Shown here: positions 1 to 10,881 of the stretch, piece by piece
Layout of the letters: the number at the start of each line of letters is the position of its first letter
How positions within the stretch are numbered: the stretch's first letter is position 1
Assembly: GCA_021234155.1 (NCBI GenBank)
Contig: JAJEKV010000022.1
Coordinates: 2,106,728-2,170,727, forward strand
Source: Isoetes taiwanensis
Taxonomy: Eukaryota > Streptophyta > Lycopodiopsida > Isoetales > Isoetaceae
DNA length: 64,000 nucleotides
Direction: 5' to 3'
The notes under the pieces: model-generated
Seen by the model: only the letters and a program-made list of their open reading frames with translations
The model's database searches: none
Told to the model about the DNA's origin: nothing
Program-made: the position numbers and the translations under genes

Positions 1-285
1 TAAGTCAATGCCTCGATGAACAGTGCTAAGGACATTATAATTTCAATGGTTATATGTTCTTAGAGGAAGGCATAAGTTAGGAAGGAAATGACTAAAGCAG
101 AAGTAGGAATTTATTACCTTCTTGAGAATAGTTTTCCATTGTTGTAATGGAGATGTGGAATTGATGCTTGTAAGAATTAGTGACCATATCTTGGCTTCTT
201 ACAAGATCAAGGTGTTGTAGAAAAGTTTTGTTTAAGGAAATCTTACTCGACATCATTGTTGTCAAGTTTCCTTCATTCCCTTACA
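1..285 (+). repeat. 5' LTR, 3' portion only
   Basis: These bases match the end of the 3' LTR (about 4461-4736) with only scattered substitutions and small indels. The LTR ends in CA at 285, just before the primer binding site. The upstream 500 or so bases lie outside the window. Confidence 0.9.
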
Positions 286-286
286 T

Positions 287-298
287 TGGTATCAGAGC
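287..298 (+). other. Primer binding site (tRNA-iMet)
   Basis: TGGTATCAGAGC is the classic plant copia primer binding site, complementary to the 3' end of initiator methionine tRNA. It sits two bases after the LTR end, as expected. Confidence 0.95.
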
Positions 299-694
299 TT
301 GAAAATGTCTAGTAGATTTGCTGCAAGTTTATTAAACACTATTGATGTGTATAAGGGTGGCTGGGCCTGTGTGTGGAAGGATGCCATCAAGTATGTTCTA
401 GAGGTAGAAGATCTCTCGATCCGTAGATCCCAACATCATCGATAGTGTCAAAAACAGTTCTGAGCTTGAATAGAGTGATTCTCACCCAGAAAAGAATGTG
501 CAAAGAAACTAAGTCTACAGCCAGAAGTGCTAGTGTGTCGTGTGGTGGAGTTGGTAGTGCCGGGTGGAGGGAAATTTCTACAAGCCAAAGCCAAAGAAGC
601 ACAAGGAATCATATCTTGCAAGGTAAGTCCCTCAATTGCCTTAAGCTTAGAACTCTTGGCCCTAGAGAGATGTGGAAGTATTTGTTAAAGCATT

Positions 695-1241
695 ATGAGG
701 AAAAAAACTTCTTCCCAAATAGATTTACTTGAAAATGAATTGAGAGGGCTAAAGTTAAGAGAAGATGAAGATGTGGGAGAATTCTTCAACAAGTTTGACA
801 ATCTAATTGTTGATTTGAATGGGGCTAGAGTGGTAATTTGTAAAGAAGCCAAGTCCCTGCAAATTTCTAGAGCTATAGGAGAAAATGAAACTCTAGCATT
901 ATTTATAAGGAACCATGCATCCGTGGAGGAAGCTGAGATTACATTAAGAACTGAATGGGAACGTAAGAAAATCTTAAGGCAAAGTCAAAATGAGGAAACT
1001 CCGTATGTTGGTTGTTAAAAGGAAAGGAAAAGTCACATGTTATAATTGTCATGAGTCAGGGCATTTTAAGAATGAATGTCCCAAACTTAAGAAGGAATTC
1101 AATTGCTATAATTGTGGTAGAAGGGGCATGTTGCATCCAAATGCCCAACCCCTAAAAAACTTTGGAAAATCAAGGGGAAGAGGAGAATCACAGCAGGCGA
1201 TTTGGAAGAGGAAGGGGTCGAGTATGAAAGAGCCTATGTAG
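695..1241 (+). pseudogene. copia gag remnant (UBN2-like plus CCHC zinc knuckle)
   Basis: The 695-1018 frame reads LRGLKLREDEDVGEFFNKFD, typical of the copia gag UBN2 region. The overlapping frame at 990-1241 contains a CX2CX4HX4C zinc knuckle (CYNCHESGHFKNEC, bases 1038-1079) followed by a second, degenerate knuckle. The two parts are in different frames, so gag is frameshifted. A start-like ATG at 305 opens a short degenerate N-terminal part. Confidence 0.85.
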
Positions 1242-1327
1242 CTCAAGAACATGAGAACACATTGAAAAAGGATGCAGAGGAGGAAAATGAAGATGAGGTA
1301 AATGCTGAATTTGCTATTACAAATGAA

Positions 1328-1915
1328 AGTACTGCTACTAATGCATCTGATCATTTGGTAGTTGATAGTGGAGTCAAAGACTGCAGAGTGCAATCTCCAT
1401 GATTTCTTTGAAGAACATAGCAGCTACAAATTCTAGAAAAATCCAAGTGGGTAATGGAGCTCTTCAAGAAGTTAAAGGGAGAGGACTTTTGCAATTAAAA
1501 GATCTTCAAGGGAATGTTGTAAACATTGAAGATGTGTTATGTGTGCCAGCTATAATTAAAAACTTAATTTCACTACCAATTATGTGACTTGGGTTACAGA
1601 GTTGTTTTTGAAGGAGACACATGCAATGTATATATGAAAGATGAATTAAGATTTTTGGCAAAAAGGGTTGGAAATCTATTTGAAATGGATAACATGTTGC
1701 ATCATGCTATAAATGCAATACAAGAAGATACTTTAGATCTGTGGCATAGGAGACTAGCTCATACAAATTCCAAAAATCTGAAATCTCTGCTGAATAAAGG
1801 GCACATAACCTTTCATGATAGCAAGGCACATAAACATGTTTGTGAAGGATGTGCATTAGGGAAATTAAATCGGCTGCCATTTCCAAAAAGTAAATCTAGA
1901 GCCCATACACTCTGA
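1328..1915 (+). pseudogene. copia protease and pre-integrase (HHCC) remnant
   Basis: The end of the 1202-1402 frame reads LVVDSGV, matching the copia aspartic protease start; the residues after DSG are degenerate. The 1399-1587 frame continues with the usual VLCVPAIIKNLISL. The 1589-1915 frame carries the pre-integrase motif LWHRRLAH and a C-x2-C pair (CEGC), the HHCC zinc site. Each piece is in its own frame. Confidence 0.85.
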
Positions 1916-2600
1916 TTTATGTGGCCCTTTAAACGCAAGCAAAGCGTAAATAATAAAAAGGTACTTCATTACATTCACGTGATGACTATAGCAGAAATGT
2001 AAAACATACCGCTTGACAAGGAAATCACAAGCACTTAGTGCTTTCAAGCAATATGTAATGAGATGGAGAGAGAAACTGGTCTCAAATTAAAATGTATTAG
2101 GTCCACAGAGGAGGTGAGTATTTGCAAAGCAATTTAAACAATTTTGCATAGCTCATGGGATTAAAAGGCAACTCATCCGCAGATATTCTCTACAACAAAA
2201 TGGTGTATCGTGAGAGGAAGAATAGGACTATAATGGATGCAAAATGAGCCATGATAAAGGGAAGTGGGTTGCCAAACAAACTTTGGGAGGAGGCTTTTGC
2301 AAACCGGTAGCTCAAATACGTAATATGCCGCCATCAACCAGCTTTTAAATGGCAACATACCGTAATTAATGTGGAATCCCAAAGAAAATATTAAACTATG
2401 AAAGGCTGAAATCATTTGGATGCCTAGTGTACACTCATATCCCAACAGAGCTCGGAAAAAAACTTGACAATAAGGCGTAAATCTGATTCCCGGTAGGCTA
2501 TGATGAAGAATCCAAGGGATATAGGGGTGTATATCCCCTAAACTAAGACCAATTATAGTCAGTAGATGTGCTATTCAATGAACATGTTCAATACAAAGAT
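1916..2600 (+). pseudogene. copia integrase core and C-terminal remnant, heavily frameshifted
   Basis: Read across frames, the stretch begins with a HSDLCGPL-like integrase start near 1905-1925. Around 2400-2520 it ends with SFGCLVYTHIP and VGYDEESKGYR, the usual copia integrase C-terminal signatures. There is no open frame longer than about 30 codons on the plus strand; the minus-strand open frame here is a shadow. Confidence 0.7.
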
Positions 2601-2639
2601 AGGTACAAAGGGGAATTAAAGTGGCTGAAACAAGTCATT

Positions 2640-3682
2640 GCAGGTGACCTACTCACCTATAGTAAAACTTACAAGTATTAGAGTATTGCTAGCAATGGCA
2701 AATGCAATGAATTTGGAGTTACATCATATGGATGTGAAAACTCGCTTTCTTAAATGCTACACTTGAGGAGGAGGCATACATGAAACAAGCTCCGTGATAT
2801 TCTCAAGGCAAGGACATCCGAAGCTTAATAGGGCAAGATACCTGCTAAAAAAAAGTCCCTTAAGAGAATGGTATTTATGTATAAACCACTTTTTGCAAGA
2901 ACAAGGATTTGAAAAAGTACAAAATGATGGAAATCTCTATAGGTATGAACAAAAAGCTGAATATTGCATCATAGCACTCTATGTCGATGATTGTATAATG
3001 GCAGCCAGCTCCATGAAGATTTTAAACATGTGCAAAGACATCTTAAAGTCCGTGATTCAATGTCCGACTTAGGTGAACTTAAAAATTTCGGGAATAGAGG
3101 TTATAAGAAATAGAGAATTGAAATGGATAAAACTCCATCAAGGAACACATATAAGAAATATGCTCCAAAGGTTTGCTTGCGAGAGGCTAAACCATCAAAA
3201 CTACCTATAGCAAATTGGACACAAAGTTGTAAATAAGAGATGTCTCTAATATTGAGATAAATGAAATGGAGAAGATACCATATAGGGCATTGATTGGTCA
3301 GCCCGCTATTCTTAGCAAATAGTACTAGGCCGCATATAGCCTATGCAAACAACATCTTAGCGTAGGAATCATGATGCAACCAAAATCCACCGAGGTCGCC
3401 AAACGAAGTTCTCAAGTACCTTAAGGGAACATCAACTCATGGTATATGTTTCCACTGAAAAACTTAACCTTGAAGTGTTACACCGATGCAGATCGGGAGG
3501 TGACCTCGCAAACAAGGAGATCAACTTCCGGATATGCAAAGATTTTTAGGAGGAGGTGTCATAAATTGAAGTGCAAAAAACAGCCGGTGGTATCGAGCTC
3601 GCCAGAAGGTAGAGTATGTTGCATCCTCTTGCCGCTAAGGAACCGGGTTTGGTTAAGAACATTATTGGATGAGTTAGGTTGA
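2640..3682 (+). pseudogene. copia reverse transcriptase and RNase H remnant
   Basis: Around 2690-2790 the translation shows AMNLELHHMDVKT.FLN, the RT block with the catalytic Asp. The 2794-3072 frame includes the active-site box YVDD at 2980-2991. RNase H follows at 3446-3682 with YTDAD, RRSTSGY and KCKKQPVV; the SS.EAEY box is degraded to SSPEGRV. At least four frameshifts separate these parts. Confidence 0.9.
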
Positions 3683-3947
3683 TTCAACAACAACCAATGT
3701 AAACCGGATGGATGTACCAAAGTTGTATTGCAATAGTTAAGAATCCAAATTTCCATGATAGAACCAAGCATATTGAACTTAATCAGACTTTATAAGAGAG
3801 TTAGCCGAAAAGATTATACGATGGTATATGTGGATACAAATAACCAAATGGCGTATATTTACAAAGGCCTTATCGTGAGGCAAAATTCACAAAGTTCAAA
3901 GAAGGATTAAATGTAGCGTATTAGTGACAAATATAGACTTATAAGTC

Positions 3948-3956
3948 AAGGAGGAG
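3948..3956 (+). other. Polypurine tract
   Basis: AAGGAGGAG lies directly upstream of the TG that starts the 3' LTR, the usual place and composition for the plus-strand primer. Confidence 0.85.
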
Positions 3957-4736
3957 TGAAGGGATTCAAATATAAGTCTAAGCAAATGACTAGCAAAGAT
4001 ATAAGTGATGGTTGCAAACTTATAGGTTCACATTCTCAAGCACATCTCGCACATTACGATATACAAAGTTCCGCCCATGAGAAGCAAGCAGTAAAAGGCG
4101 CACATGCTAGCTCATTGGTGAAGATTAATTCCTAGACATGTTGGAAGTTACAAGGTCAAGAGATCATGAAAAAATCTATGATTAAGAGAAAATGTGTCAA
4201 TGGTTCAAAAGCCCTTTTGTCTAATCCGCATGTGGGATATTTCCAAAAGGCCGATTTTGTGTGCTAGTCGTGTGGGATATCTTAGACGAAGTTTTCAACC
4301 AAGATTGGCAAGTTAATCTGCACCCAAAACCGCCGGAATGGAGCCTACTAATAAGGAATGACGTCATTCAATGGAGGGACGATGGGTTAATGATTGAAAA
4401 ACCTCCGAAATTGGAGTAGGCCATCGACGCCTTGGTACAAATAACACCGCTTACAAGATCTAAGTCAATGCCTCGATGAACAGTGCTAAGGACATTATAA
4501 TTTAAATGGTTATATGTTCTTAGAGGAAGGCATAAGTTAGGAAGGAAATGACTAAAAGCGTATAGGAATTTATTACCTTCTTGAGAATAGTTTTCCATTG
4601 TTGTAATGGAGATGGAATTGATGCTTGTAAGAATTAGTGACCATATCTTGGCTTTACAAGATCAAGGTGTTGTAGAAAAGTTTTGTTAAGGAAATCTTAC
4701 TAGACATCATTGTTTGTCAAGTTTCCTTCATTCTCA
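3957..4736 (+). repeat. 3' LTR, complete (about 780 bp)
   Basis: It starts with TG right after the polypurine tract and ends with CA at 4736. Its last 276 bases match positions 1-285. Confidence 0.85.
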
Positions 4737-4997
4737 TAGAATCTTTCCTCATTTTTTTCTCGAAACCTCCCCTGTTTTTATCTGGAAACCTCCCCGTGTC
4801 ATCCAAGAAAGCCGGGTTTATGGAAACCTCCCCGCTTTCTAATACCTGAGAAAGCCGGGGAGGTTTCAGGAAAGTTGGGGAGGTTTCAGGAAAGTTGGGA
4901 GGTTTCCAAAGAAAGTTGGGAGGTTTCCATGGAAAATTGGGGAGGTTTCCATTGAGCCCAACCCAAATCGGGTGAGAAAAAAACCATCGCCAAAAAA
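4737..4997. repeat. G-rich minisatellite stretch
   Basis: From about 4850 to 4950 an imperfect unit of about 20 bp repeats (GAAAGTTGGGGAGGTTTCC and variants); looser copies in the opposite sense lie at 4765-4840. No gene is seen. The segment probably belongs to the interior of the TIR element whose end follows. Confidence 0.7.
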
Positions 4998-5137
4998 TAG
5001 TACCTAAAATATTCAAATTGTCACACTTGTGACAAATTTATCCTAAAAGGGACCTTTTTAGGGAATTTTAGGAATCTTTTAAAGATTTCTTTAAAAGCGC
5101 TCGAGCAAATAAGTATGCTTTCATTTTAAACTTTGTT
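4998..5137 (-). mobile_element. Terminal remnant of an element-B-type TIR transposon
   Basis: This segment is the reverse complement of the left end of element B (47,946 to about 48,090). It shares the stretch with TACCTAAAATATTCAAATTG and the terminal TTCATTTTAAACTTTGTT. It defines the end of the TIR independently of element B. The other end is not visible, probably because the copia element lies between. Confidence 0.8.
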
Positions 5138-5825
5138 TAAACTCGCCACACATTCATATTAAAACTGGCCTCACATTAAACCCGGGCTTTTACATTTCAC
5201 ATTAAAACTCCAAGCTTATATTGCACTGGGGCCAAGCACAACAGCTTGTTGTATCAACTCCTGATCAACTCCGCTACAAACTCCTCAGATCAACTCCTCG
5301 CCGATCATTTCCAATAATAATAAAAGTCCAACATAATCGAGTTGCATATTTAATCGAGATGCATATTTGAAAAACTTACAATGAATTAACTAAGGGTGCC
5401 GCCGCCATACCTCCAACGTGAATGACAATATTCGTGATATTATTACTGTAATTGAAGCCTTTCCACCGGAATAAGGTTTTTCATCACGTATATTTCTTCA
5501 ATGCCGGGCTTATCTTCTAACATACCATCAAGATCATTCATGTAATCGCCATCAATTACAACAGCACATAATAATGACTACCAAAACCTCAAAACAAAAC
5601 ACAATAAAAACATTACACAATTAAATCTGACAACTACATAATTAAATCAGATAAAAACATTAACATAAAATCAGATAAAAACTAACCAGAAATATTGGAA
5701 ATGTCATGAAGAGGACGAGAATCGAAGCATCTAAATGAAGTGCAGCAAAATTTTCTCAGTGACAAGCCGATAAACTAGCACTCAAGGTCCTTACGCTTTA
5801 AAATGAATCGTAATAAGATTTACCG
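5138..5825. other. No gene seen; short direct repeats
   Basis: Three copies of a CACATT(C)ATATTAAAACT-like motif lie at 5150-5215. The rest is AT-rich with no recognisable coding sequence. It is downstream of the minus-strand recombinase gene and may hold its 3' flank. Confidence 0.5.
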
Positions 5826-7957
5826 TAACTAAGAACATCCATTGCGATGCTTTCGCTTATGACTCCTCCTCGATCATACCTCCGTATGATTCACTTAATT
5901 TTATGCCCGTAATCTTCATTCCCATCTCAATTGGCACACCCGAACACTCATCCGTAATTGTTAAGCTTTCAACTCTTTGTTGGTATAATTACCATCAATA
6001 TGGCAGATCGTGACCATGTCCTTCAGCCAAGTACCAATTGTCTTTGAAGAGACATGATTAAGAGAATACCAAATGTCCGTTCTAGGACGATTGATGGCCT
6101 GCAGGAACACAAATCTGCCACCATACTTATCCTTCACTTCATATTTTGGAAGTCTGAACTCTAACTGCCTCCAAAGCACTCAAGAACGTCAACTTCATAG
6201 CACCTAATCGGGCTCTCAAATTCTTCGGGCTTACATTTATTAATGCGTCCATGCCAATTTTTACTGGTAGTCTCACAATATTCCAAATAGTCCTCACAAA
6301 ATCCTTTCCAATCGCAAATTGAAAGTCACGCACCTTGCAGAGTTCCGTCCCTCCACGAATAAGAAATTGAGACATGCAATAGAACGCGAACCTCTTCTGA
6401 AGACCCAAATTATTTGTTACTTGGTGTGCGGAATGCGCCAAAATCTTGGCCTGATCCTCCCTACTCAAGATATCAGACTTTTTGCGCTTTGGAATAAAAC
6501 CGCCAGCGCAGATTCCTCCATTGCAACCTCCAATGCTCTACGAGCTTTGCAGAATTTGATATCATGGTAGATATCAATCGTCTTCTCTTCTACCTTAGTA
6601 TGCATCATCCTTGCATCTTGTGCACGACGCAAGATCCTATTGAATCCTTGAAACAAATTCTGCAACCTGCAAAATAAAGAAATAACATCAAACAGTAAAT
6701 ACAAAAATAAGAAATGAACTAAACGTTAATAATTCAAGAAACAAAACTAATAAATAAAATTTAAGATACTTACGAATCTGGAGGGTAATTTTCCATCAAG
6801 ACGACGCACGCGAAGCATGAATTCTTCCAAATTATTTGCAAGTTCTTCCAAAGGAATATCCTCAATTTTTTGCTCAATTCCCTTTCCAACATGTAGCCTC
6901 CAAGCATCGAATCTGCCCCTAACCCAATCATCTTTTGTCTCCCCTGGATTCTCAAAGCCAGAATTAACTCTACTCACAAGATCCAGGTCCAAACTAGTAA
7001 TCACTCCAACTCTTGATGGCTTCTTTCCTTTCTGTCTATCTATTCCCATATCAACCACACCTCTGCTACTCTCAACTCCTGTGACTGTGCCATCAACATT
7101 ACTTGTGGCTGTACCCTCAACATCTTCTTTACCTCTGCCATCCTCGTCATTGCCATTCTCCATAGCCTCCAGAGGACTACAAAGAAAGAATGAGGGACAC
7201 TCACTTTCTATAACCACACCTAACAAAAAAAAAACATACAAGTAAATAAAATTAACAACAAAAACTATTAATAACAAGTAACAGAACTAGCTAAAAACTA
7301 CTAACTACTAAACTAAACTACTAAACTAACAGAAAAACTACTAAAATAAATTTGTACCTACATTTACATCGGAACTTGGAGCTCTGGGATAATCTGCATG
7401 TGCATTCCAACCTTCAGAATCTGCATGTTCATTTGCATGTTCATTTGCACGTGCATTTCCAGCTTCAGAATCGTCTGCATGTGCATTTCCACCTTCAAAA
7501 TCGTCTGCATGTGCATTTCGACCTTCAAAAGCATCTGCATTTTCTCTCCTCCCTCCAGGATCATCTGTACCAGCAAAATCGTAGAAAGAAAGAAATAACA
7601 AAATCAGAATCTTAACAAAATCAGAATCAGAAGCAAAACTCGAAAGATTGATGCCGGAATCTTGGTTTAGACCTGCAAAGCCAAGAAAACTTAACAAAAT
7701 ACACATAATAAACCATACAATAGTATAAAGACAGTTGAAACCTTTCCTTGGTTTTTGTAGGGTTTAGATTCTTTTTGCAATAAGACCGATTCAAGCTTGA
7801 AAAAACGCAGCCAGCAATCATGCACTCGAGCTACCCAGCAACAAAAAAACTGACTTAAACTAAGATTCACAGGTTTATTCGAAGCCCCCTTACCAAGAAT
7901 CCACAAAACCAGAGCTTTTGCCATCGCCTCCTTCAATTGGAACCCCGCAACATTCAT
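5826..7957 (-). pseudogene. Crypton/DUF3504-type tyrosine recombinase gene, multi-exon, frameshifted
   Basis: Read on the minus strand. Exon 1 starts at ATG 7957 (donor after 7894), exon 2 is 7617-7672, and exon 3 (7362-7564) encodes acidic NAHADD repeats. Exon 4 (6774-7219) encodes DDWVRGRFDAWR and IEDIPLEEL, and the next exon begins at 6666. The core follows: QNLFQGFNRILRR, LSREDQAKIL, the FYCMSQFLIRGG box (RGG near 6355), YLEYCETTSKN, DIWYSLNHVSSKTIG, LKDMV, and GVPIEMGMKITG. This order matches the Crypton-derived recombinase domain (DUF3504) of animal ZMYM2/QRICH1-type proteins and Crypton transposons. The catalytic HxxR position reads KELK (TNKELKA), and the later TGH reads TGI. At least four one-base frame changes occur, and one exon junction (exon 3 to 4) is off phase by a base. 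It is either a dead copy or a sequence with consensus errors. Exon borders are my reading of GT/AG sites. Confidence 0.7.
7362..7564 (-). repeat. Coding minisatellite in the recombinase gene
   Basis: Repeats of about 33 bp (with shorter GCATGTTCATTT units) encode tandem copies of an acidic EGGNAHADD-like peptide on the minus strand. All three frames stay open for long stretches because the unit length is near a multiple of three. Splice-like AG and GT sites bound the block. Confidence 0.65.
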
Positions 7958-9540
7958 CGGATCTCAGGCTCCAAAAGACCGACCAGCCTTTTGTTTGAGT
8001 TCCAGAGCTTGTCTAATCTTGCCAAAAACCTCAAAAACTACCGGATTTATATCCAAAAGGCCTCCCCAACTTCTACTTTGTAGGAATGGCCTTTGCTCTG
8101 CCCATTCCGCACTAAGGGAGACCCTCCCGCCTCTCACGGCCGCTGGGCCCCTTTTTGTCGCGGGGTTCTAATGACATCGCAAAAGCCATTCCCCTATACA
8201 TACCTTACCTCTAACCCATACCTTATCTTATTTTTTTTTCAATAAACCATTGGATCAACAATTAAAAGTTCCACGAAACCATTGAGAAATACCCAATATC
8301 AAGCGTATAGTACACCGCACTGCAAAATACAAAGCAAGAGCTCTGCACTATATTCACATTGTGAAGACAAAGCTCATATAAAACGTGCACCTCCCATGGG
8401 GCACACAAATCAACAGAGCAACATAAACAACGAAACCGTGATGTACAAGGCAAAATTCCACAAAACCCTCACACACAAAGAGCACACAATGAGGAGAACA
8501 ACGCGTTGTACAAGCCAATTGAGGAGCGAAGTAGCTGCAACCAGTTCGTCACCACAAATCTAAGCTGCTCCTGCAACCCCCATCCACATCTGTCCAAAGT
8601 GTTTATGCCTTCATAGTGCCGGAATGTTGCTTCAACCGATTTTGCAGCACCAAAACCTCCTACCTTCGATCGTGCCAGACCTGTTCAAAAAAGCCCTCTT
8701 CAAGCAAGCCCTGTTCAAAAAAACCTCTTCAAGAAAGCATAAATCACAGTTCGTGGTTCGCAGCTCATGAATCACACTTCACAGTTCGTGGATGCATGAA
8801 TCACAGCCCCGCCGCCGCTGTAATTTAAAAGAAAAACTCAAGAAACTCGGCTAAAATTAATTAATTAACATAAAGAAACAAGGTGTCGGCATGGAGGGTT
8901 GCCCTCCAGCTTTGAGGGTGAAGTGGCCTGAATCAAACTCAAACCATGAAGTCATGTTTCATAATCTATATTTAAATTAAAGTAGACCCCTACCACGCTT
9001 TACAATCGGGCCAGGTCCCTACATTCATGTACAAGCCCGTCCACAAGTGCGCCTCGATTGAATTGTGTATGCAACTGAGTCATTTTAATGTTGTAAAAAT
9101 GCCTGTATATGTTTTATATCATCCCTTCGAGATTTTACAAATTTAATGTCCTTGGTGAAATAGTGCAAAACATAAAGCATCTTCTAGTTTTTCCCTTTTA
9201 CAAATCCCCTCATAAGTTTATTATTTCACCTAGGGCCCTAGTGCCCTTGCATCTAGTGATAATGATTCCGATGTGAATTCTTTTGGTTCTTAGAAAACCA
9301 AAGGTCGTCTTGTACAACACTCTTTGTTGTGCTAAAATATGGTAGTATGAGGGCATTTCGTGGATTATGAAATACTAAAGAGTATGTGACACAAGTACAC
9401 TTGTCCTGGACATGGACTTTGACCAAGGGCATCAAATAAATTTTCAAAACTTAACTCTAGAGTGGTCAGGTGATGGACCAGAAATGGTCCATTTGCAGTG
9501 TTCACTTTAAAATTCATATAAAATCAATGGTACAAAATCT
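7958..9540. other. No recognisable gene; short repeats
   Basis: This is upstream of the recombinase gene. Direct repeats of a CACAGTTCGTGG motif lie at 8745-8800. At 8881-8910 a short AAGGTG...GGAGGGTTGCCCT stretch recurs inverted near 40,230-40,265, suggesting an end of an unclassified retroelement. Open frames such as 8282-8563 show no familiar domain. Confidence 0.45.
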
Positions 9541-9740
9541 ATTCAAACCCTTCCTAGGAGTTCATATATGACAGTCATGGTCCACTATATACTTAAAAAT
9601 ATATACACCTCCATTCTTGTAAGTTATGCTCTAGCAAACTCAGGGGGTCAAGTACCAAAAGCTTCATGTTTACATAAAGCAAAACTGTCTCGACAAAACG
9701 ATTTTTTCAAATTTTTTGATTATCATGATCCGGCTAAAAT
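9541..9740 (-). repeat. Dispersed repeat, inverted relative to 62,380-62,570
   Basis: The segment matches the reverse complement of about 62,380-62,570, including the shared CAAGTACCAAAAGCTTCATG. Identity is moderate, and the boundaries are only those I could align by eye. Confidence 0.75.
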
Positions 9741-9894
9741 TTTTGTTTAAACCTTCCTACCAACTGTTTAATTTGACAATGACGTAAGGGCTTCCTCTGT
9801 ACGGCCTTTTTAATAAAGGGAAAATTATCAAACCAAAATCCCCTATATTTTGCAAAAATTACCAAAATGTCAAATAGTACAAAAAATTACCAAA

Positions 9895-10446
9895 CAACGA
9901 ACCACTTTTGGTTCGGCTAAAAATTGGGGCTTGTGTTTGTTTGTTTAATTTGACGATGATATAGGGGCTTCCTCTCAACGCCTTCTTTTATAACAAAAAC
10001 AACATCGTTCTTCAGCTATCTTCCTGCAATAATGGTAAAAAAACAACAATGCCGCTATTTCTTGTTTATTAAGTCGGGCCATGAATATATAAGATAGAGT
10101 AGATTCTGCCTGAATATTCTGCCTGAATATTTTATGTCTGAAGATAGAGTAGATTCTGCTTTAAGATTTTAGTGAACTGTCTCAGCATTTGAAGAGCCAA
10201 GTGTTTTTAGCTCTTTAGAAGAAATTCATTGTGGCGGCCGCCGCGAACATTTCTTTAGTTCTAAACCCCCTATTACATCCATATCCAGCTGAAGGCAACT
10301 AGGATACTGCCATCTTCTCAAGCTGTAAATTCACTTGTATGAATTTGGTAAGGCTGCATCATGCAAGGGATGTGTCAGCCTCGCGTGCTTGTAATACTGG
10401 ATTGGAAGTGTTTAATGCTACCATCTAATCTAACATTTGTTGATGC
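9895..10446 (+). repeat. Duplicated repeat, first copy left part
   Basis: It aligns with 15,137-15,740 through shared blocks such as AACCACTTTTGG, CTATCTTCCTGCAATAATGG and GAGCCAAGTGTTTTTAGC. The start motif (CGAACCACTTTTGG...AAAAATTGGGGCTTG) also occurs at 56,221-56,262. A GGCGGCCGCCGCG tract lies at 10,232-10,245. Confidence 0.85.
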
Positions 10447-10881
10447 AATATAACACGACCATATAACACTAAACTATTACGTCCAACACTTAAAAATTAA
10501 ATCCCCCTTCAAACCCCCTTTGGTTTGGGTGCATATTGACACGAGGGGTGACTCCGGGCATCGAGAGCTATGGATAGGCATATTCACCCTTTATTCCTTA
10601 ATCTACATCGTACGTAAAGTTCCTCGTTTGTGGGGTATGCAAGTACAAAATTTGCTATACTGTATAACAAGTTTTATAAAATACTATAAGATTTGTGGTA
10701 ATATACTACATGCTGTTGATTTTTACATGCGAAATATAATTTTAGGGCTTTCATCGCCTCTACGTCACCCCCGTGGTGAATATGTAACCCAAAACCAAAG
10801 GGGGTTTGAAGGGGATTTAATTTTTTAAGTGTTGGACGTAATAGTTTAGTGTTATGTATTGTTATATGGTTGTGTTATATT
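10447..10881. mobile_element. MITE-like element with about 90-bp inverted ends
   Basis: AATATAACACGACCATATAAC at the left is mirrored at the right end. The inverted arms continue through CTATTACGTCCAACACTT, AATTAAATCCCC and TTCAAACCCCCTTTGG. Total length is 435 bp, too short for a transposase; the internal open frame is spurious. No clear target duplication was resolved. Confidence 0.88.

Larger units (their letters stand above)
1..4736 (+). mobile_element. Ty1/copia LTR retrotransposon, decayed, 5' end cut by window
   Basis: Positions 1-285 and about 4461-4736 are near-identical, and the first copy is followed at once by a tRNA-iMet primer binding site, so they are the 3' parts of the 5' and 3' LTRs. 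Between them, in copia order, lie remnants of gag with a CCHC knuckle, protease, pre-integrase HHCC, integrase, reverse transcriptase with YVDD, and RNase H. The order protease-integrase-RT-RNase H places it in Copia rather than Gypsy. The internal part is about 3.7 kb, slightly short for a full copia element, and is broken by many frameshifts and stops. The few differences between the LTR ends suggest a fairly recent insertion, although the coding part looks much more damaged than the LTRs. Confidence 0.93.

Noticed and set aside
6817-7245. Plus-strand 142-codon frame
   Set aside because: It is the antisense of recombinase exon 4, which has clear motifs.
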